Below, in pieces: positions 21,295 through 31,323 of a stretch of 59,047 nt of DNA (position 1 is the first letter of the stretch; each line of letters starts with the position of its first letter). Source of the DNA: Bacteroidales bacterium. GTDB taxonomy: Bacteria > Bacteroidota > Bacteroidia > Bacteroidales > UBA7960. A model generated the notes under the pieces. The model did not search any database. It saw only the letters and a list, made by a program, of their open reading frames with translations, and was not told the origin of the DNA. The stretch is from contig SLQX01000016.1 in assembly GCA_007131245.1 (NCBI GenBank), forward strand, positions 1-59,047, written 5' to 3'. The position numbers and the translations under genes are program-made.

Positions 21295-24200
21295 ATGCAA
21301 AAAAAAATTACGCTTAGCCTATTATTTTTACTTTTTGCCGGAATTGTGAGTGTACAATCCCAACTTGCACCACGTGATGGCAGCCTCCAGGATTTACCTC
21401 AAATTGTTGACTTTGAAGAATTTGACGGACTAAACCTGTCAGATATTTACCCTGGTTGGCAACAAGGAAAAGGGTATCTTCAGCCAGTACAAGCCGGAAG
21501 TGCATTTTTCCGCGGAGATGTGCTGTTTGGCACTGCTACAGCAACAGTAAGATTTGACTATATGGGCATAAAAGATGAGTGGATCATCAGCCCTCAGTTT
21601 TTGGTTACTGAAAACACCAAAGTAACATTTAAGGCGGCATTAACCCGCTTTTGGGACGACCCGGCACCAGGGAACTTCTCTCATAATGATAGTGTTTCCG
21701 TAATGGTATCTACCGACCAGGAGGGGTTTGATTTTGCCCACACCATCCACTCCTTTAAGATGGAAAATCCTCCTCCCACAGAACTGGAAATGTACCAGTT
21801 TGATTTGAGTGAGTTTGAAGGGGAGCTTATTCACCTTGCCTTTTATGCAACCAACGGACAGGAAGCCAACAGCCTGAGTGCATTTCACCTTGATGACATT
21901 GAAATAAAAGATGCCCACGCCCTGGATGCTATGCCCGTGGAGTTAATTTCACCCAGAGAAAATCAGTGCTTTCAAGAGCAAACTCCTGTTGCAGTTACAG
22001 TAAGAAACGACGGCTATGAAGCTGTTTCCACAATACCCGTAAGGGTAAGGGTTCGTGGTGCCCTCAACACCAACCTCTATGCAGTGCATGAAGGTACATT
22101 GCAACCTGGTGAAGAGAGTGAATTATTTGTGGGGTATATTGAAAATCCGCCCTATGGAGAATACACCCTATCGGTATCTACAGAATTACCCGGTGATACC
22201 TACAATTACAATGATGAATTGCCCAAAGCAGAATTTACCCATGCAGAACCCCTTGAACTACCTCTCCCTTTTATGAATTTTATGGGTTTCTTTTCCAGTA
22301 ACCTCAGTGAGGTGTATCCGGGATGGTACGAAGCACGAGGTAAAGGGCGCCCCATTGTAGCCATGAATACAGACTGGCAGGGAGCCAGCTATGATGATGC
22401 CAGAACAGCCAATGTGTTCTATACAGGTCTTGGCACAGAAGATTGGATGGTAGGCCCCAAATTTACTGCCACTGAAAATCTTGTCGTTGAAATGCGTGCT
22501 GCTATTGAATATTGGGAAGGCCCCCAGCAAATGGGCTCCGATGACAAGTTGGCAATTATGATATCAACCGATTGTGGTGAAACATGGGAAGAGGCAGCTG
22601 CTATCACACAGGAAGACAACCTGACAACATCGCTTCAACCTTTCACTTTTGAATTAGGCCAGTACGACGGAGAAGATATTATTCTTGCCTTTTACGCCAC
22701 CACCGGTTCGGTAAGTGACCCCGAACAATACATTATCCATATTACGGATATCAACATCAAAAACCTTTTCGACCTTGATGCCGGTGTTACAAGATTACTG
22801 GATCCGGGTAACCTTTGTGCCTTGGGTAACGACGAGCCTGTAACCATTGAAGTAAAGAACTTTGGCCAACAAACCATTTCCGGTTTTGATGTAGCTTACG
22901 TGCTGAATGATGAAGAACCTGTTGTGGAAACCATTACCCAAAGCCTTGAGTATAACGATGTTATTACACACACATTCTCAACAACCGTTGACTTAACCCA
23001 GGAGGAAGAAAACTATATTACGGTTTATACCCTGCTTGAAGGTGATGAAAACCCCGGTAATGACGCCATTGAAGATATTCCACTGGTGATATCCACATTT
23101 GATTTGAGTGCAGATGGAGAGTACACCATGGGGTTTGAAGAAGACGAAGACTTCTCTGCATGGTTGGTTGAAGATGGGAACAATGATGACATTACCTGGG
23201 AATTGGTTGATGATCCGGCACATGCCAACAGCGGTGATTATTCCTATGCTTACTTTTCAAACCAAAGCAGTACACAAAGTGACGACTGGCTTTTCAGCTC
23301 CTGCTTTTTCCTTGAAGAAGGACAAACCTATAATATCAGCTTTTATTACAGAAACAGGGCCAGCCTCTTCCCTGAAAGCCTCAAACTTAATATGGGTCAG
23401 GGCCAGTTTGGTGAGGCCATGGATATTGAATTGCTTGACCTGGGTGAAATTGATAACCCCTCTTATATGCAGGCAGAGGTTGAGTTTACAGTGGATGAAT
23501 CGGGTGAGTATTATTTTGGATGGCACGCCTATGGCCCGGCAGACCAGTTTGGTATGCATATAGATGATATTTCTATTTATCAGGTATTTGATGTAGATAT
23601 TGCACTGCAAAACTACAATGTACCCCGCAACAAAGATGAAAACTGCGTATTGGAAGATGTGGAAGAAATTGATTTGCTTATCAGAAACGTAGGAGAACAA
23701 ACTGTTAATCAGGTAGACCTTGTTCTGGAAGTAGATGGTACCGATACCTATGAATTTACCGTTGATATTAATATAGAGAGCAGTGAAAGTCAATGGATTT
23801 CCATTTCCAATGGTTTTGCTCTAGACCCTTACCAAAGCTATAATCTAAAAATTTGGAACGATACAGAACTGGACCTCAACTCTGCCAATGATACCTTGTG
23901 GATTGAAAACTTCAGGCATGTTCAGTACCACATGGGATTTGAAGAACACGAGGAAGAAGAGTTTGAAAATTGGACTATTCAAAGCCTCCAGGGAACCAGC
24001 GAATGGTTTATCAATGAAGGATCCGGAGAAGCTAATACAGGCAGTCAGTCCCTGGCCATTAGAACCGACTCGGGAGATGATGGTGATAATACATTCAATA
24101 ATGACTGGGCAATAACCGACTGTTTCTATCTTGAAGCAGGACAGTGCTATGAAATCTCATTCTACTACCGCTCATGGTTTTCCACAGAAAATCTGGCAGT

Positions 24201-25134
24201 ATATATGGGCGAAGGCAGTGACCACAGTGACATGAATGAACTGTTGATTGACCTGCCGGAATTCAGCCATAACACCTACGAATATGTTTCCCAGCAATTC
24301 ACCGTTGAAGAAGACGGAGTATACCATTTTGGATTCCACACGGAGGGGGACATTTCGGGACGTTACTACATATTTGTGGACGATGTGAGCATCATTGAAG
24401 ATGAGGGTGCAACACCTCTGGCTGATATTCAGACCCAAATACTGGATAACGAAGTATACTTCCAGGCCCATGCCGAAAATTACTCATCACTGGAATGGGA
24501 TTTTGGTGATGGAAACACTGCTTCCGGAGAAGAAAATGTTTTCCATGTGTACGATTCGCCAGGCACCTACAATGTAACCTTAACCTTAGGAAGTGGCTGT
24601 ATTGATGCAGAGTTTACAACCACCGTCACCCTTGAATGCATCATGGAGGCTGACTTTGAATACGAACAGCTGGAAGGAAAAACAGTTACTTTCACTGCCA
24701 CTAACGGGGCAGCGGGCTATGAGTGGGACTTTGGTGATGGCAATACCGGAGCTGGTGCAACCGTTACGCACACTTACCAAAACGAAGAACCCACTACTTT
24801 TGATGTTGTTATGACAGCCCACTTTAATTGTGGCTATCAAACAGTGGAAAAGCAAGTGTACGTGGAAGAGATAGTAAACCTTGTAGAAGGTGACAGCAAT
24901 GATACTTTCAAGGCTTTTCCCAACCCTGCAAGCAGTCACATTAACATCACCGCTGATCAATTATTCCAGCGTATTGTTTTAACCGACGTGCAGGGAAGAA
25001 CTGTTCGGGACTACGACAACCTGAACCAAAGCAGTTACAGGCTTAGTGTGGAAAACTTACAAACCGGAGTCTATTTTATCCAGTTGCACACAACCGATGG
25101 AGTTGCTGTTCAAAAGCTTCAGATACGTAATTAG
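21295..25134 (+). CDS. Secreted multidomain protein with type IX secretion (T9SS type A) sorting domain; paired choice-of-anchor/MAM-like modules and two PKD domains
   Basis: Signal peptide (MQKKITLSLLFLLFAGIVSVQS); repeated modules; PKD motifs LEWDFGDGNTASGEENVFHVYDSPGTYNVTLT and YEWDFGDGNTGAGATVTHTY; C-terminal FKAFPNPASSHINI...GVYFIQLHTTDGVAVQKLQIRN. Confidence 0.9.
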   Translation: MQKKITLSLLFLLFAGIVSVQSQLAPRDGSLQDLPQIVDFEEFDGLNLSDIYPGWQQGKGYLQPVQAGSAFFRGDVLFGTATATVRFDYMGIKDEWIISPQFLVTENTKVTFKAALTRFWDDPAPGNFSHNDSVSVMVSTDQEGFDFAHTIHSFKMENPPPTELEMYQFDLSEFEGELIHLAFYATNGQEANSLSAFHLDDIEIKDAHALDAMPVELISPRENQCFQEQTPVAVTVRNDGYEAVSTIPVRVRVRGALNTNLYAVHEGTLQPGEESELFVGYIENPPYGEYTLSVSTELPGDTYNYNDELPKAEFTHAEPLELPLPFMNFMGFFSSNLSEVYPGWYEARGKGRPIVAMNTDWQGASYDDARTANVFYTGLGTEDWMVGPKFTATENLVVEMRAAIEYWEGPQQMGSDDKLAIMISTDCGETWEEAAAITQEDNLTTSLQPFTFELGQYDGEDIILAFYATTGSVSDPEQYIIHITDINIKNLFDLDAGVTRLLDPGNLCALGNDEPVTIEVKNFGQQTISGFDVAYVLNDEEPVVETITQSLEYNDVITHTFSTTVDLTQEEENYITVYTLLEGDENPGNDAIEDIPLVISTFDLSADGEYTMGFEEDEDFSAWLVEDGNNDDITWELVDDPAHANSGDYSYAYFSNQSSTQSDDWLFSSCFFLEEGQTYNISFYYRNRASLFPESLKLNMGQGQFGEAMDIELLDLGEIDNPSYMQAEVEFTVDESGEYYFGWHAYGPADQFGMHIDDISIYQVFDVDIALQNYNVPRNKDENCVLEDVEEIDLLIRNVGEQTVNQVDLVLEVDGTDTYEFTVDINIESSESQWISISNGFALDPYQSYNLKIWNDTELDLNSANDTLWIENFRHVQYHMGFEEHEEEEFENWTIQSLQGTSEWFINEGSGEANTGSQSLAIRTDSGDDGDNTFNNDWAITDCFYLEAGQCYEISFYYRSWFSTENLAVYMGEGSDHSDMNELLIDLPEFSHNTYEYVSQQFTVEEDGVYHFGFHTEGDISGRYYIFVDDVSIIEDEGATPLADIQTQILDNEVYFQAHAENYSSLEWDFGDGNTASGEENVFHVYDSPGTYNVTLTLGSGCIDAEFTTTVTLECIMEADFEYEQLEGKTVTFTATNGAAGYEWDFGDGNTGAGATVTHTYQNEEPTTFDVVMTAHFNCGYQTVEKQVYVEEIVNLVEGDSNDTFKAFPNPASSHINITADQLFQRIVLTDVQGRTVRDYDNLNQSSYRLSVENLQTGVYFIQLHTTDGVAVQKLQIRN

Positions 25135-25156
25135 GTTTTACTAAAGTATTCTTTTC

Positions 25157-25193
25157 AAAAAGGCTTCGTCAATCAGGCGAAGCCTTTTTGTTT
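25157..25193. terminator. Strong hairpin terminator after the T9SS protein gene
   Basis: 12-bp perfect stem aaaaaggcttcg / cgaagccttttt with 9-nt loop, followed by gtttt. Confidence 0.85.
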
Positions 25194-25302
25194 TATAAGA
25201 GGAGCATACTACTCTACTAACCTGCATTATTCACAAAAAGTTAAGTTGAGTTTTTATGAGCTTTGGGTGTGTAAATGAAAACCCCGGTTTCTGTAGTTTT
25301 TA

Positions 25303-25311
25303 TAATTTTGC
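25303..25311 (+). promoter_or_regulatory. Putative -7 element TAATTTTGC of the prolyl-tRNA deacylase gene
   Basis: TAnnTTTG match 27 nt before ATG 25339. Confidence 0.45.
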
Positions 25312-25338
25312 ACCCTTTAAACTAAATTTTCAGAAACC

Positions 25339-25851
25339 ATGAGAGGCGATCCCCAATTGTATGACCTGCTAAAGAAACTGGAGATAGATTTCGAGTATTA
25401 CGAGCATCCCCCTGCCCCAACCATTGAAGAAGCAGCAAAATACTGGAAAGATCTGGATGCCACACATTGCAAAAACCTGTTTTTCAGAAACCATAAAGGA
25501 AACAAACATTACCTGGTAATTCTTGAGCACACACAGGCTCTAAACATCAGGGATCTTGAGCAAAGACTAAGACAGGGAAAACTGACCTTTGCATCACCCA
25601 AAAGGATGAAGAAATACCTGGGGATTTCACCCGGATCAGTTAGTCCTTTGGCACTCATTCACGACAGTGAAAAACACGTGCACGTTTTCCTGGACAAAAA
25701 TCTTGAAAAAAGCGATACCATCAGTTTTCACCCCTGCATCAATACAGCATCCATAGTTATAACTTTTGAGGATTTTATCAGGTTTCTCAACCACCTGGGA
25801 AATAGTTATGAGTATGTACAAATGTATGATGAAGTAGTGAGGGCCCGCTGA
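25339..25851 (+). CDS. Standalone prolyl-tRNA deacylase (ProX/PrdX, YbaK-like editing domain)
   Basis: LLKKLEIDFEYYEHPPAPTIEEA, HCKNLFFRNHKGNKHYLVILEH, KYLGISPGSVSPLALIHD, FHPCINTASIVI. Confidence 0.9.
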   Translation: MRGDPQLYDLLKKLEIDFEYYEHPPAPTIEEAAKYWKDLDATHCKNLFFRNHKGNKHYLVILEHTQALNIRDLEQRLRQGKLTFASPKRMKKYLGISPGSVSPLALIHDSEKHVHVFLDKNLEKSDTISFHPCINTASIVITFEDFIRFLNHLGNSYEYVQMYDEVVRAR

Positions 25852-25998
25852 AAATAACATCCGTGGCCCCTGGTAACAGCAATCTGTTATACCAGGTGAA
25901 CTTCAATAATTCCCTGTAAACAAATTCACAAAACCTTATATTCAAAACTTATTTGGGATAAAACAGACCGTTTGCAAGGTTGATTTCAGACCTCAATT

Positions 25999-26871
25999 TT
26001 ATTCTGATGATCCTGGCTCTTCTTCCGGTTCAAGACTAATGAATCCGGCGTCGGGAGAGCTACGCCTCAGGGCGTTGTTTCTTACATTAAAGGTAAAATG
26101 GAGGGGGTCAACCAGGAAGGGGCTGGCATTTTTTTGAACATAACGGTTAAGTAAAAAATCAAAAATATAGCGTGCATTGCGTACACCAGCAAAACGGTTG
26201 ATGTCATAAACATCATCCATTGTAAGTAAATAGGATTCGTATTCATAGTTTACTTCTCCGCTCAAACCATGGTATCTGAAACGGCCATCCACATAATCTG
26301 AAGTTATAAAGTTGCTGTAAAGCACCAGCATACCTTCCTCTTTAGAATCATCATCAACCACGCTAAATTCGAACCATGTATTACGCTCTATGGTGCGAAG
26401 CAAAAAATCCTGGCGGTAAACCACATTATCTACCATGGCCCTTTCGGTCATTTGCTGATCGTATTCATTAACTTCTGTTTGGGCAATGGTGAATACATAT
26501 CTACGTCCATCGTATGATAAAAAATCATTAAATTTCTCAGGCCTAAATACCAGGAGCTCATACTTTTCAAGCTCATCATAAAGGGATTCCATGAAAATTT
26601 CAGCCGCCACGTCGATATCCAACTCTTTTAGAAAGTGGCTTTTATCAATACCCTGGGGATCATCAAAAGCAACCCTGTTTTCTTCGGCATCAAAGGGAAA
26701 ATAAAACAGATGCGTATAAGCCGGTGGTACAACCATAACAGCAACTTTTTCTTTTTTCTCCAAAAAGTCTGCAGCGGCTCTGCGGCCGGGCATACATGAA
26801 GAGACGATAAGAAGAAGTATAACCGGTATAAGGATATGATGCTTCCGGCTTATTTTATGCATAGTAAACAA
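25999..26871 (-). CDS. Hypothetical lipoprotein
   Basis: Complete ORF with lipobox (IVSSC); no domain recognised. Confidence 0.7.
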   Translation of the reverse strand: MFTMHKISRKHHILIPVILLLIVSSCMPGRRAAADFLEKKEKVAVMVVPPAYTHLFYFPFDAEENRVAFDDPQGIDKSHFLKELDIDVAAEIFMESLYDELEKYELLVFRPEKFNDFLSYDGRRYVFTIAQTEVNEYDQQMTERAMVDNVVYRQDFLLRTIERNTWFEFSVVDDDSKEEGMLVLYSNFITSDYVDGRFRYHGLSGEVNYEYESYLLTMDDVYDINRFAGVRNARYIFDFLLNRYVQKNASPFLVDPLHFTFNVRNNALRRSSPDAGFISLEPEEEPGSSE

Positions 26872-27012
26872 ACGTTATTGAACGTAAATTATTTCAATAT
26901 CTTGTATTCTGAAGGGGTCCGTGAAAAACACCTTCTGCTTAAGTTCCGGCAGTAAGAAAGATTTTAGATCTTCTGATCCGGAAATCCTTCCTATACCCAA
27001 ACGCTTAAAACA

Positions 27013-28233
27013 TTAAGAAACTGTTTCTAGTTTTGCGCCTATTTCTTTGCCGTATGCAATACACTTATCAAAGGCATCCTCATGCGGGGTAAATTTCACA
27101 AATACACCCTCACCCTGTACATCAAGTTTCAGGTTGCTGAGCATGGTATTAATAATTTTGGGTGCTTCACCACTCCAACCATAGGACCCAAAGGAACCGG
27201 CAATTTTTCCTTTATCACGGATAGGACTTATCAAAGCAAACATACGGTATACCGGTAAAAGTATATTTTGATTAATGGTGGGACATCCCACAATAACACC
27301 CTTGCTTTTGGCCAACCTTTCATCAATATCCCCCAATGGCATGGTTTCAATATCGGCTACCTCAACATCAAAATCACCTGCCGAACGTATCCCCTCAGCT
27401 ATCTTCTCTGCCAGCATCCCTGTGTTTTGATAGGCCGAAACATAGGGTATAAATACACGTTTCTTTTCGGGCTCCGAAAGTGCTTCACTGGCATATTTTT
27501 CTGACAGGTCCACCCACTTTTTCCACTGTGTCATCAATAAGGGGCCATGCCCCGTCAGTATAGCTTCAATTTCCAGGGGCCTTATCTTTTCTATAGCTTT
27601 CAGCATAAACTTGCTGAAGGGCTTGAGAATAACATCAAAATAATATTTGAAAGCATCATCGAATTCTCCTACCTTATCATCGTACATCTCGTGATGACAA
27701 TAGTGGCAGCCAAAAGAGTCACAAGTAAACAAATACTTGTCCTCTTCAAGATAAGTATACATTGAATCGGGCCAATGCAGGTTGGGTGCCGAAATAAACC
27801 GTAATGTTTTATTGCCCAAATCAAGGGTATGCCCGTCTTTGACAATAAGGTTCTTAAAATCTTTGCCCAAAAAATCTTTCAGATAACTAATTGCCAACCT
27901 ACTACCTACAACAGTAGCATTGGGAGCCAACTCCAGCAGGTTGGCCAGGTTTCCGCTATGATCAGGCTCGGTATGATTGAGAATAATGTATTCAATATCA
28001 GCTGGATCTGTCACTTGCTTGATTTTTGCCAGGTAAGTATCCCAAAACTTTTCTTTGCTGGTTTCAATAATGGCCTTTTTATCTGCATTGATAAAATAAC
28101 TGTTGTAAGTGGTACCAAATTCGGTTTCCATTACCACATCAAAAGTTACAATATCATAATCCAAAATGCCAATCCATTTGACATCGTCATTAATGTCTAA
28201 TACCTGTGTGTCGGGTACTTTTTGATCTCTCAT
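27013..28233 (-). CDS. FprA family A-type flavodiiron protein
   Basis: [12 protein letters not shown] diiron ligand motif, [35 protein letters not shown]-terminal flavodoxin domain ([26 protein letters not shown]..., [14 protein letters not shown]). Confidence 0.94.
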   Translation of the reverse strand: MRDQKVPDTQVLDINDDVKWIGILDYDIVTFDVVMETEFGTTYNSYFINADKKAIIETSKEKFWDTYLAKIKQVTDPADIEYIILNHTEPDHSGNLANLLELAPNATVVGSRLAISYLKDFLGKDFKNLIVKDGHTLDLGNKTLRFISAPNLHWPDSMYTYLEEDKYLFTCDSFGCHYCHHEMYDDKVGEFDDAFKYYFDVILKPFSKFMLKAIEKIRPLEIEAILTGHGPLLMTQWKKWVDLSEKYASEALSEPEKKRVFIPYVSAYQNTGMLAEKIAEGIRSAGDFDVEVADIETMPLGDIDERLAKSKGVIVGCPTINQNILLPVYRMFALISPIRDKGKIAGSFGSYGWSGEAPKIINTMLSNLKLDVQGEGVFVKFTPHEDAFDKCIAYGKEIGAKLETVS

Positions 28234-28337
28234 TCCTTTTATTTTTTATAGGTTCACTGATTAAGCAATGGTATTACAAAATGCGGATAACGAAAAACAA
28301 CTTGTACATTTAAACAGCCTGGTCGATTTCACTTGTT

Positions 28338-31043
28338 TTAAAAATCAAATTTAATTTGCTTTGCGTCCAGGTCATCATCTGCATCTGTATTTTTAATAAC
28401 AGCAGACTTGCCCGATGGTTTATTGTTGTCCTTATTTTGTGTATCTTTTTCATGCTCCCCTTGGGCATTGTCTTCTTCAGGTTTGAGATCGGGCTCAGGA
28501 ACAAGTGGTTCCATCCATTCCACTGTTTCTATTTCGCTACTGGAAAGTCTTTTACCTTTTGCTTTTATGCCTTTAATTGCAATAAATTCATGCACATTGA
28601 TCTCTTCATCTGGTTTTTGTTTTCTGCCACCCGATACAAATTTTACTTTAATCAAAGGCATTTGGGCGGCTGTTATTGTGACAAGTTTGCTATTATCATC
28701 CTCCGGTATAAAAGGTTGAAACTTTTCTGAGAGATCGGGCTGGAAGCGTTTGATATAATAATGGCCACTTGCGACATCCTGGTATACCGCTGTGATAATA
28801 CGCTCAGGATTGTATTTCTCAATAATCAAAGGGTTTTCTTCGAAATGGGCCGACAATTCATAATTCATGGTGCGGTAAGTACCTGAAGAAAACATAGCCA
28901 GAATTTTGTCTTCACCCTTGAAGGCTCCAATATATTTGCCCCTTTTATCCACATTGAGCCTGAGAACATTCTCGTCAAACCACAGATTCAGGGCAGTCAA
29001 TGTAGATATCCCCTGGTCTTTGAGTACAATTTTCCGGACTTTATGTTTGGTTAGCTGGTTACCTGCTGCTCCACGCCCTTTAATGGCAAGCTCACTGAAA
29101 TCCAGATCAAATACCGGCTTCTTCAGCTTGGGCTTGTGTCGCAGGTATATTGTTACAACTTCTGCCTGACCGTTGGGGTTGGCTGTAAAATACAAAACTT
29201 TGGTGCCTTTGGTACCTTTAGTTATGCTGTATTCTTTATCGCGCGTAACTCCTTTTACATAAAACCGTTTCATATAAACAGCTCCCTGCGGACCGTCCTG
29301 GTAAATCATATTATAAATAGTGCGGTCATCATTTTTCTCAAATACCGCAATATGAATAACGTTTTTTCCCACAAAGGACTTGGCCGATACTTTTGTAACC
29401 ACAAAAGTACCATCATCTCTGAATACGATAATATCGTCTATATCTGAACAATCGCAAACAAATTCATCTTTCTTCAGAGAAGTACCGGCAAAACCTTCTT
29501 TTCTATTTACATAAAGTTTCTCATTGGCCACAGCCACCCTGGTTGCTTCAATACTTTCGAAAGAACGGATTTCGGTTTTGCGCTCACGCCCCTTACCATA
29601 TTTCTTTTTGATATTTCTGAAGTACTTGATGGCAAACTCTACCAGGTTATCAAGATTATAATTTACCTGTTCAAGTTTTTCTTCAAGACTATTAATTACC
29701 TCATCTGCCTTAAAAGCATCATACCGGGAAATACGCTTGATACGAATTTCGGTAAGTTTAATGATATCATCGCGGTTTATTTCCCTGTAAAACTGTTTTT
29801 TAAAAGGTTCTAGTCCCTTATCAATGGTATCCAGCACCGACTCCCAGGTTTCGCATTCCTCAATGTCGCGATAGATCCTGTTTTCTATAAAAATCTTTTC
29901 CAGGCTCGAGAAGAGCAGTTGCTCCAGCAGTTCAAACTTTTCTATTTCCAGCTCTTTACGCAGCAAACTCACCGTGTGGTCGGTAGAAATAGTGAGAATC
30001 TCACTTACCCCCAGGAAACGTGGTTTGCTCCCCTCAATTACACAACAGTTAGGAGAAATACTCACCTCACAGTCGGTAAAAGCATACAAAGCATCAATAG
30101 CCTGGTCAGGAGAAATATTTGGCCCGAGAATTACACGGATTTCCACATTCTGTGCTGTATTATCCTCAATTTTTTTGATTTTTATTTTACCCTTCTCATT
30201 GGCGCTGACAATACTGTCAATGAGGTTAACCGTATTGGTAAAATAAGGAATCTCTGTGATGACCAAAGTTTTTTTGTCAAGGATACTTATTTTGGCCCTG
30301 ATACGAACCCTTCCACCGCGCTTTCCATCATTGTATTTTGAGAAGTCGGCCTGCCCACCGGTTATAAAATCGGGATACAAATCCAACTTTTCACCTTTCA
30401 GATAGGCAATGGATGCATTGATAAGCTCAACAAAGTTGTGGGGCAAAATTTTGGAAGCCAAACCTACGGCGATACCTTCCACCCCCTGAGCAAGAAGCAA
30501 GGGAAACTTCACAGGCAGACTTACGGGTTCTTTATTTCTCCCATCATAGGATGTTTTCCATTCGGTAGTTTTGGGATTGAATACCACATCCAGGGCAAAC
30601 TTCGACAAACGTGCCTCAATGTAACGAGGAGCAGCCGAACTGTCGCCGGTAAAAATATTACCCCAGTTACCTTGTGTATCAATCAAAAGGTCCTTTTGCC
30701 CAAGTTGAACAAGTGCATCTCCGATGGCAGCATCGCCATGGGGATGATACTTCATGGTATGACCTATGATATTGGCTACTTTGTTATAGCGTCCGTCATC
30801 CAGCTCTTTCATGGCATGCAAAATCCTCTTTTGCACAGGCTTCAGGCCGTCGCGAATTTCAGGAACTGCACGTTCAAGAATGACATAGGATGCATAATCC
30901 AGGAACCAATCCTGGTACATCCCGGAAATTTTGGTTACCGACTCACCCCCGCTGGGGTCAGAGCCAGGCTGATCCATGTTTCCGGAAGCATCCGGGTCAA
31001 ATTTTTCAGGTTGTTCAGGATTGTTGTTATTGGTATCGTCCAT
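28338..31043 (-). CDS. parC: DNA gyrase/topoisomerase IV subunit A (ParC-like)
   Basis: VPEIRDGLKPVQKRILHAM, HPHGDAAIGDALVQLGQ, GNWGNIFTGDSSAAPRYIEARLS catalytic Tyr region; C-terminal beta-propeller-like region and acidic tail. Confidence 0.93.
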   Translation of the reverse strand: MDDTNNNNPEQPEKFDPDASGNMDQPGSDPSGGESVTKISGMYQDWFLDYASYVILERAVPEIRDGLKPVQKRILHAMKELDDGRYNKVANIIGHTMKYHPHGDAAIGDALVQLGQKDLLIDTQGNWGNIFTGDSSAAPRYIEARLSKFALDVVFNPKTTEWKTSYDGRNKEPVSLPVKFPLLLAQGVEGIAVGLASKILPHNFVELINASIAYLKGEKLDLYPDFITGGQADFSKYNDGKRGGRVRIRAKISILDKKTLVITEIPYFTNTVNLIDSIVSANEKGKIKIKKIEDNTAQNVEIRVILGPNISPDQAIDALYAFTDCEVSISPNCCVIEGSKPRFLGVSEILTISTDHTVSLLRKELEIEKFELLEQLLFSSLEKIFIENRIYRDIEECETWESVLDTIDKGLEPFKKQFYREINRDDIIKLTEIRIKRISRYDAFKADEVINSLEEKLEQVNYNLDNLVEFAIKYFRNIKKKYGKGRERKTEIRSFESIEATRVAVANEKLYVNRKEGFAGTSLKKDEFVCDCSDIDDIIVFRDDGTFVVTKVSAKSFVGKNVIHIAVFEKNDDRTIYNMIYQDGPQGAVYMKRFYVKGVTRDKEYSITKGTKGTKVLYFTANPNGQAEVVTIYLRHKPKLKKPVFDLDFSELAIKGRGAAGNQLTKHKVRKIVLKDQGISTLTALNLWFDENVLRLNVDKRGKYIGAFKGEDKILAMFSSGTYRTMNYELSAHFEENPLIIEKYNPERIITAVYQDVASGHYYIKRFQPDLSEKFQPFIPEDDNSKLVTITAAQMPLIKVKFVSGGRKQKPDEEINVHEFIAIKGIKAKGKRLSSSEIETVEWMEPLVPEPDLKPEEDNAQGEHEKDTQNKDNNKPSGKSAVIKNTDADDDLDAKQIKFDF

Positions 31044-31138
31044 TGATATTTTCCCGGAAAGTTATTTTGATTGATTAATTTACTGTGTCTTTTATAGATT
31101 AATCTTTGACATCGAAACCATGGCAAAAATCAAACGGT

Positions 31139-31147
31139 GCAAAGGTA
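31139..31147 (-). promoter_or_regulatory. Putative -7 element TACCTTTGC of parC
   Basis: Plus-strand GCAAAGGTA, about 95 nt upstream of the parC start. Confidence 0.4.
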
Positions 31148-31323
31148 ATAATTTAGCAAAAACAATGTAGCACAACATAACCACACAAGCTGGTATTTTC
31201 ATGCTACATCAGTGAACCTCACTTTCTAAAACTCAAAAAAACAACCTCAATAAAAAGCATTAAAAATTATTTGTTGTCTGGTAAAAAAAAATATCTGGAT
31301 TATGGCAATCTGATTTTTCAGTT

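Noticed and set aside
23257-23793. 178-aa minus-strand ORF inside the T9SS protein gene
   Set aside because: Antisense to a well-supported repeat-containing CDS; no promoter or domain.
25869-25896. Hairpin cctggtaacag ... ctgttataccagg after the prolyl-tRNA deacylase
   Set aside because: Imperfect arms (2-nt bulge) and no T-tract; too weak to call as a terminator.
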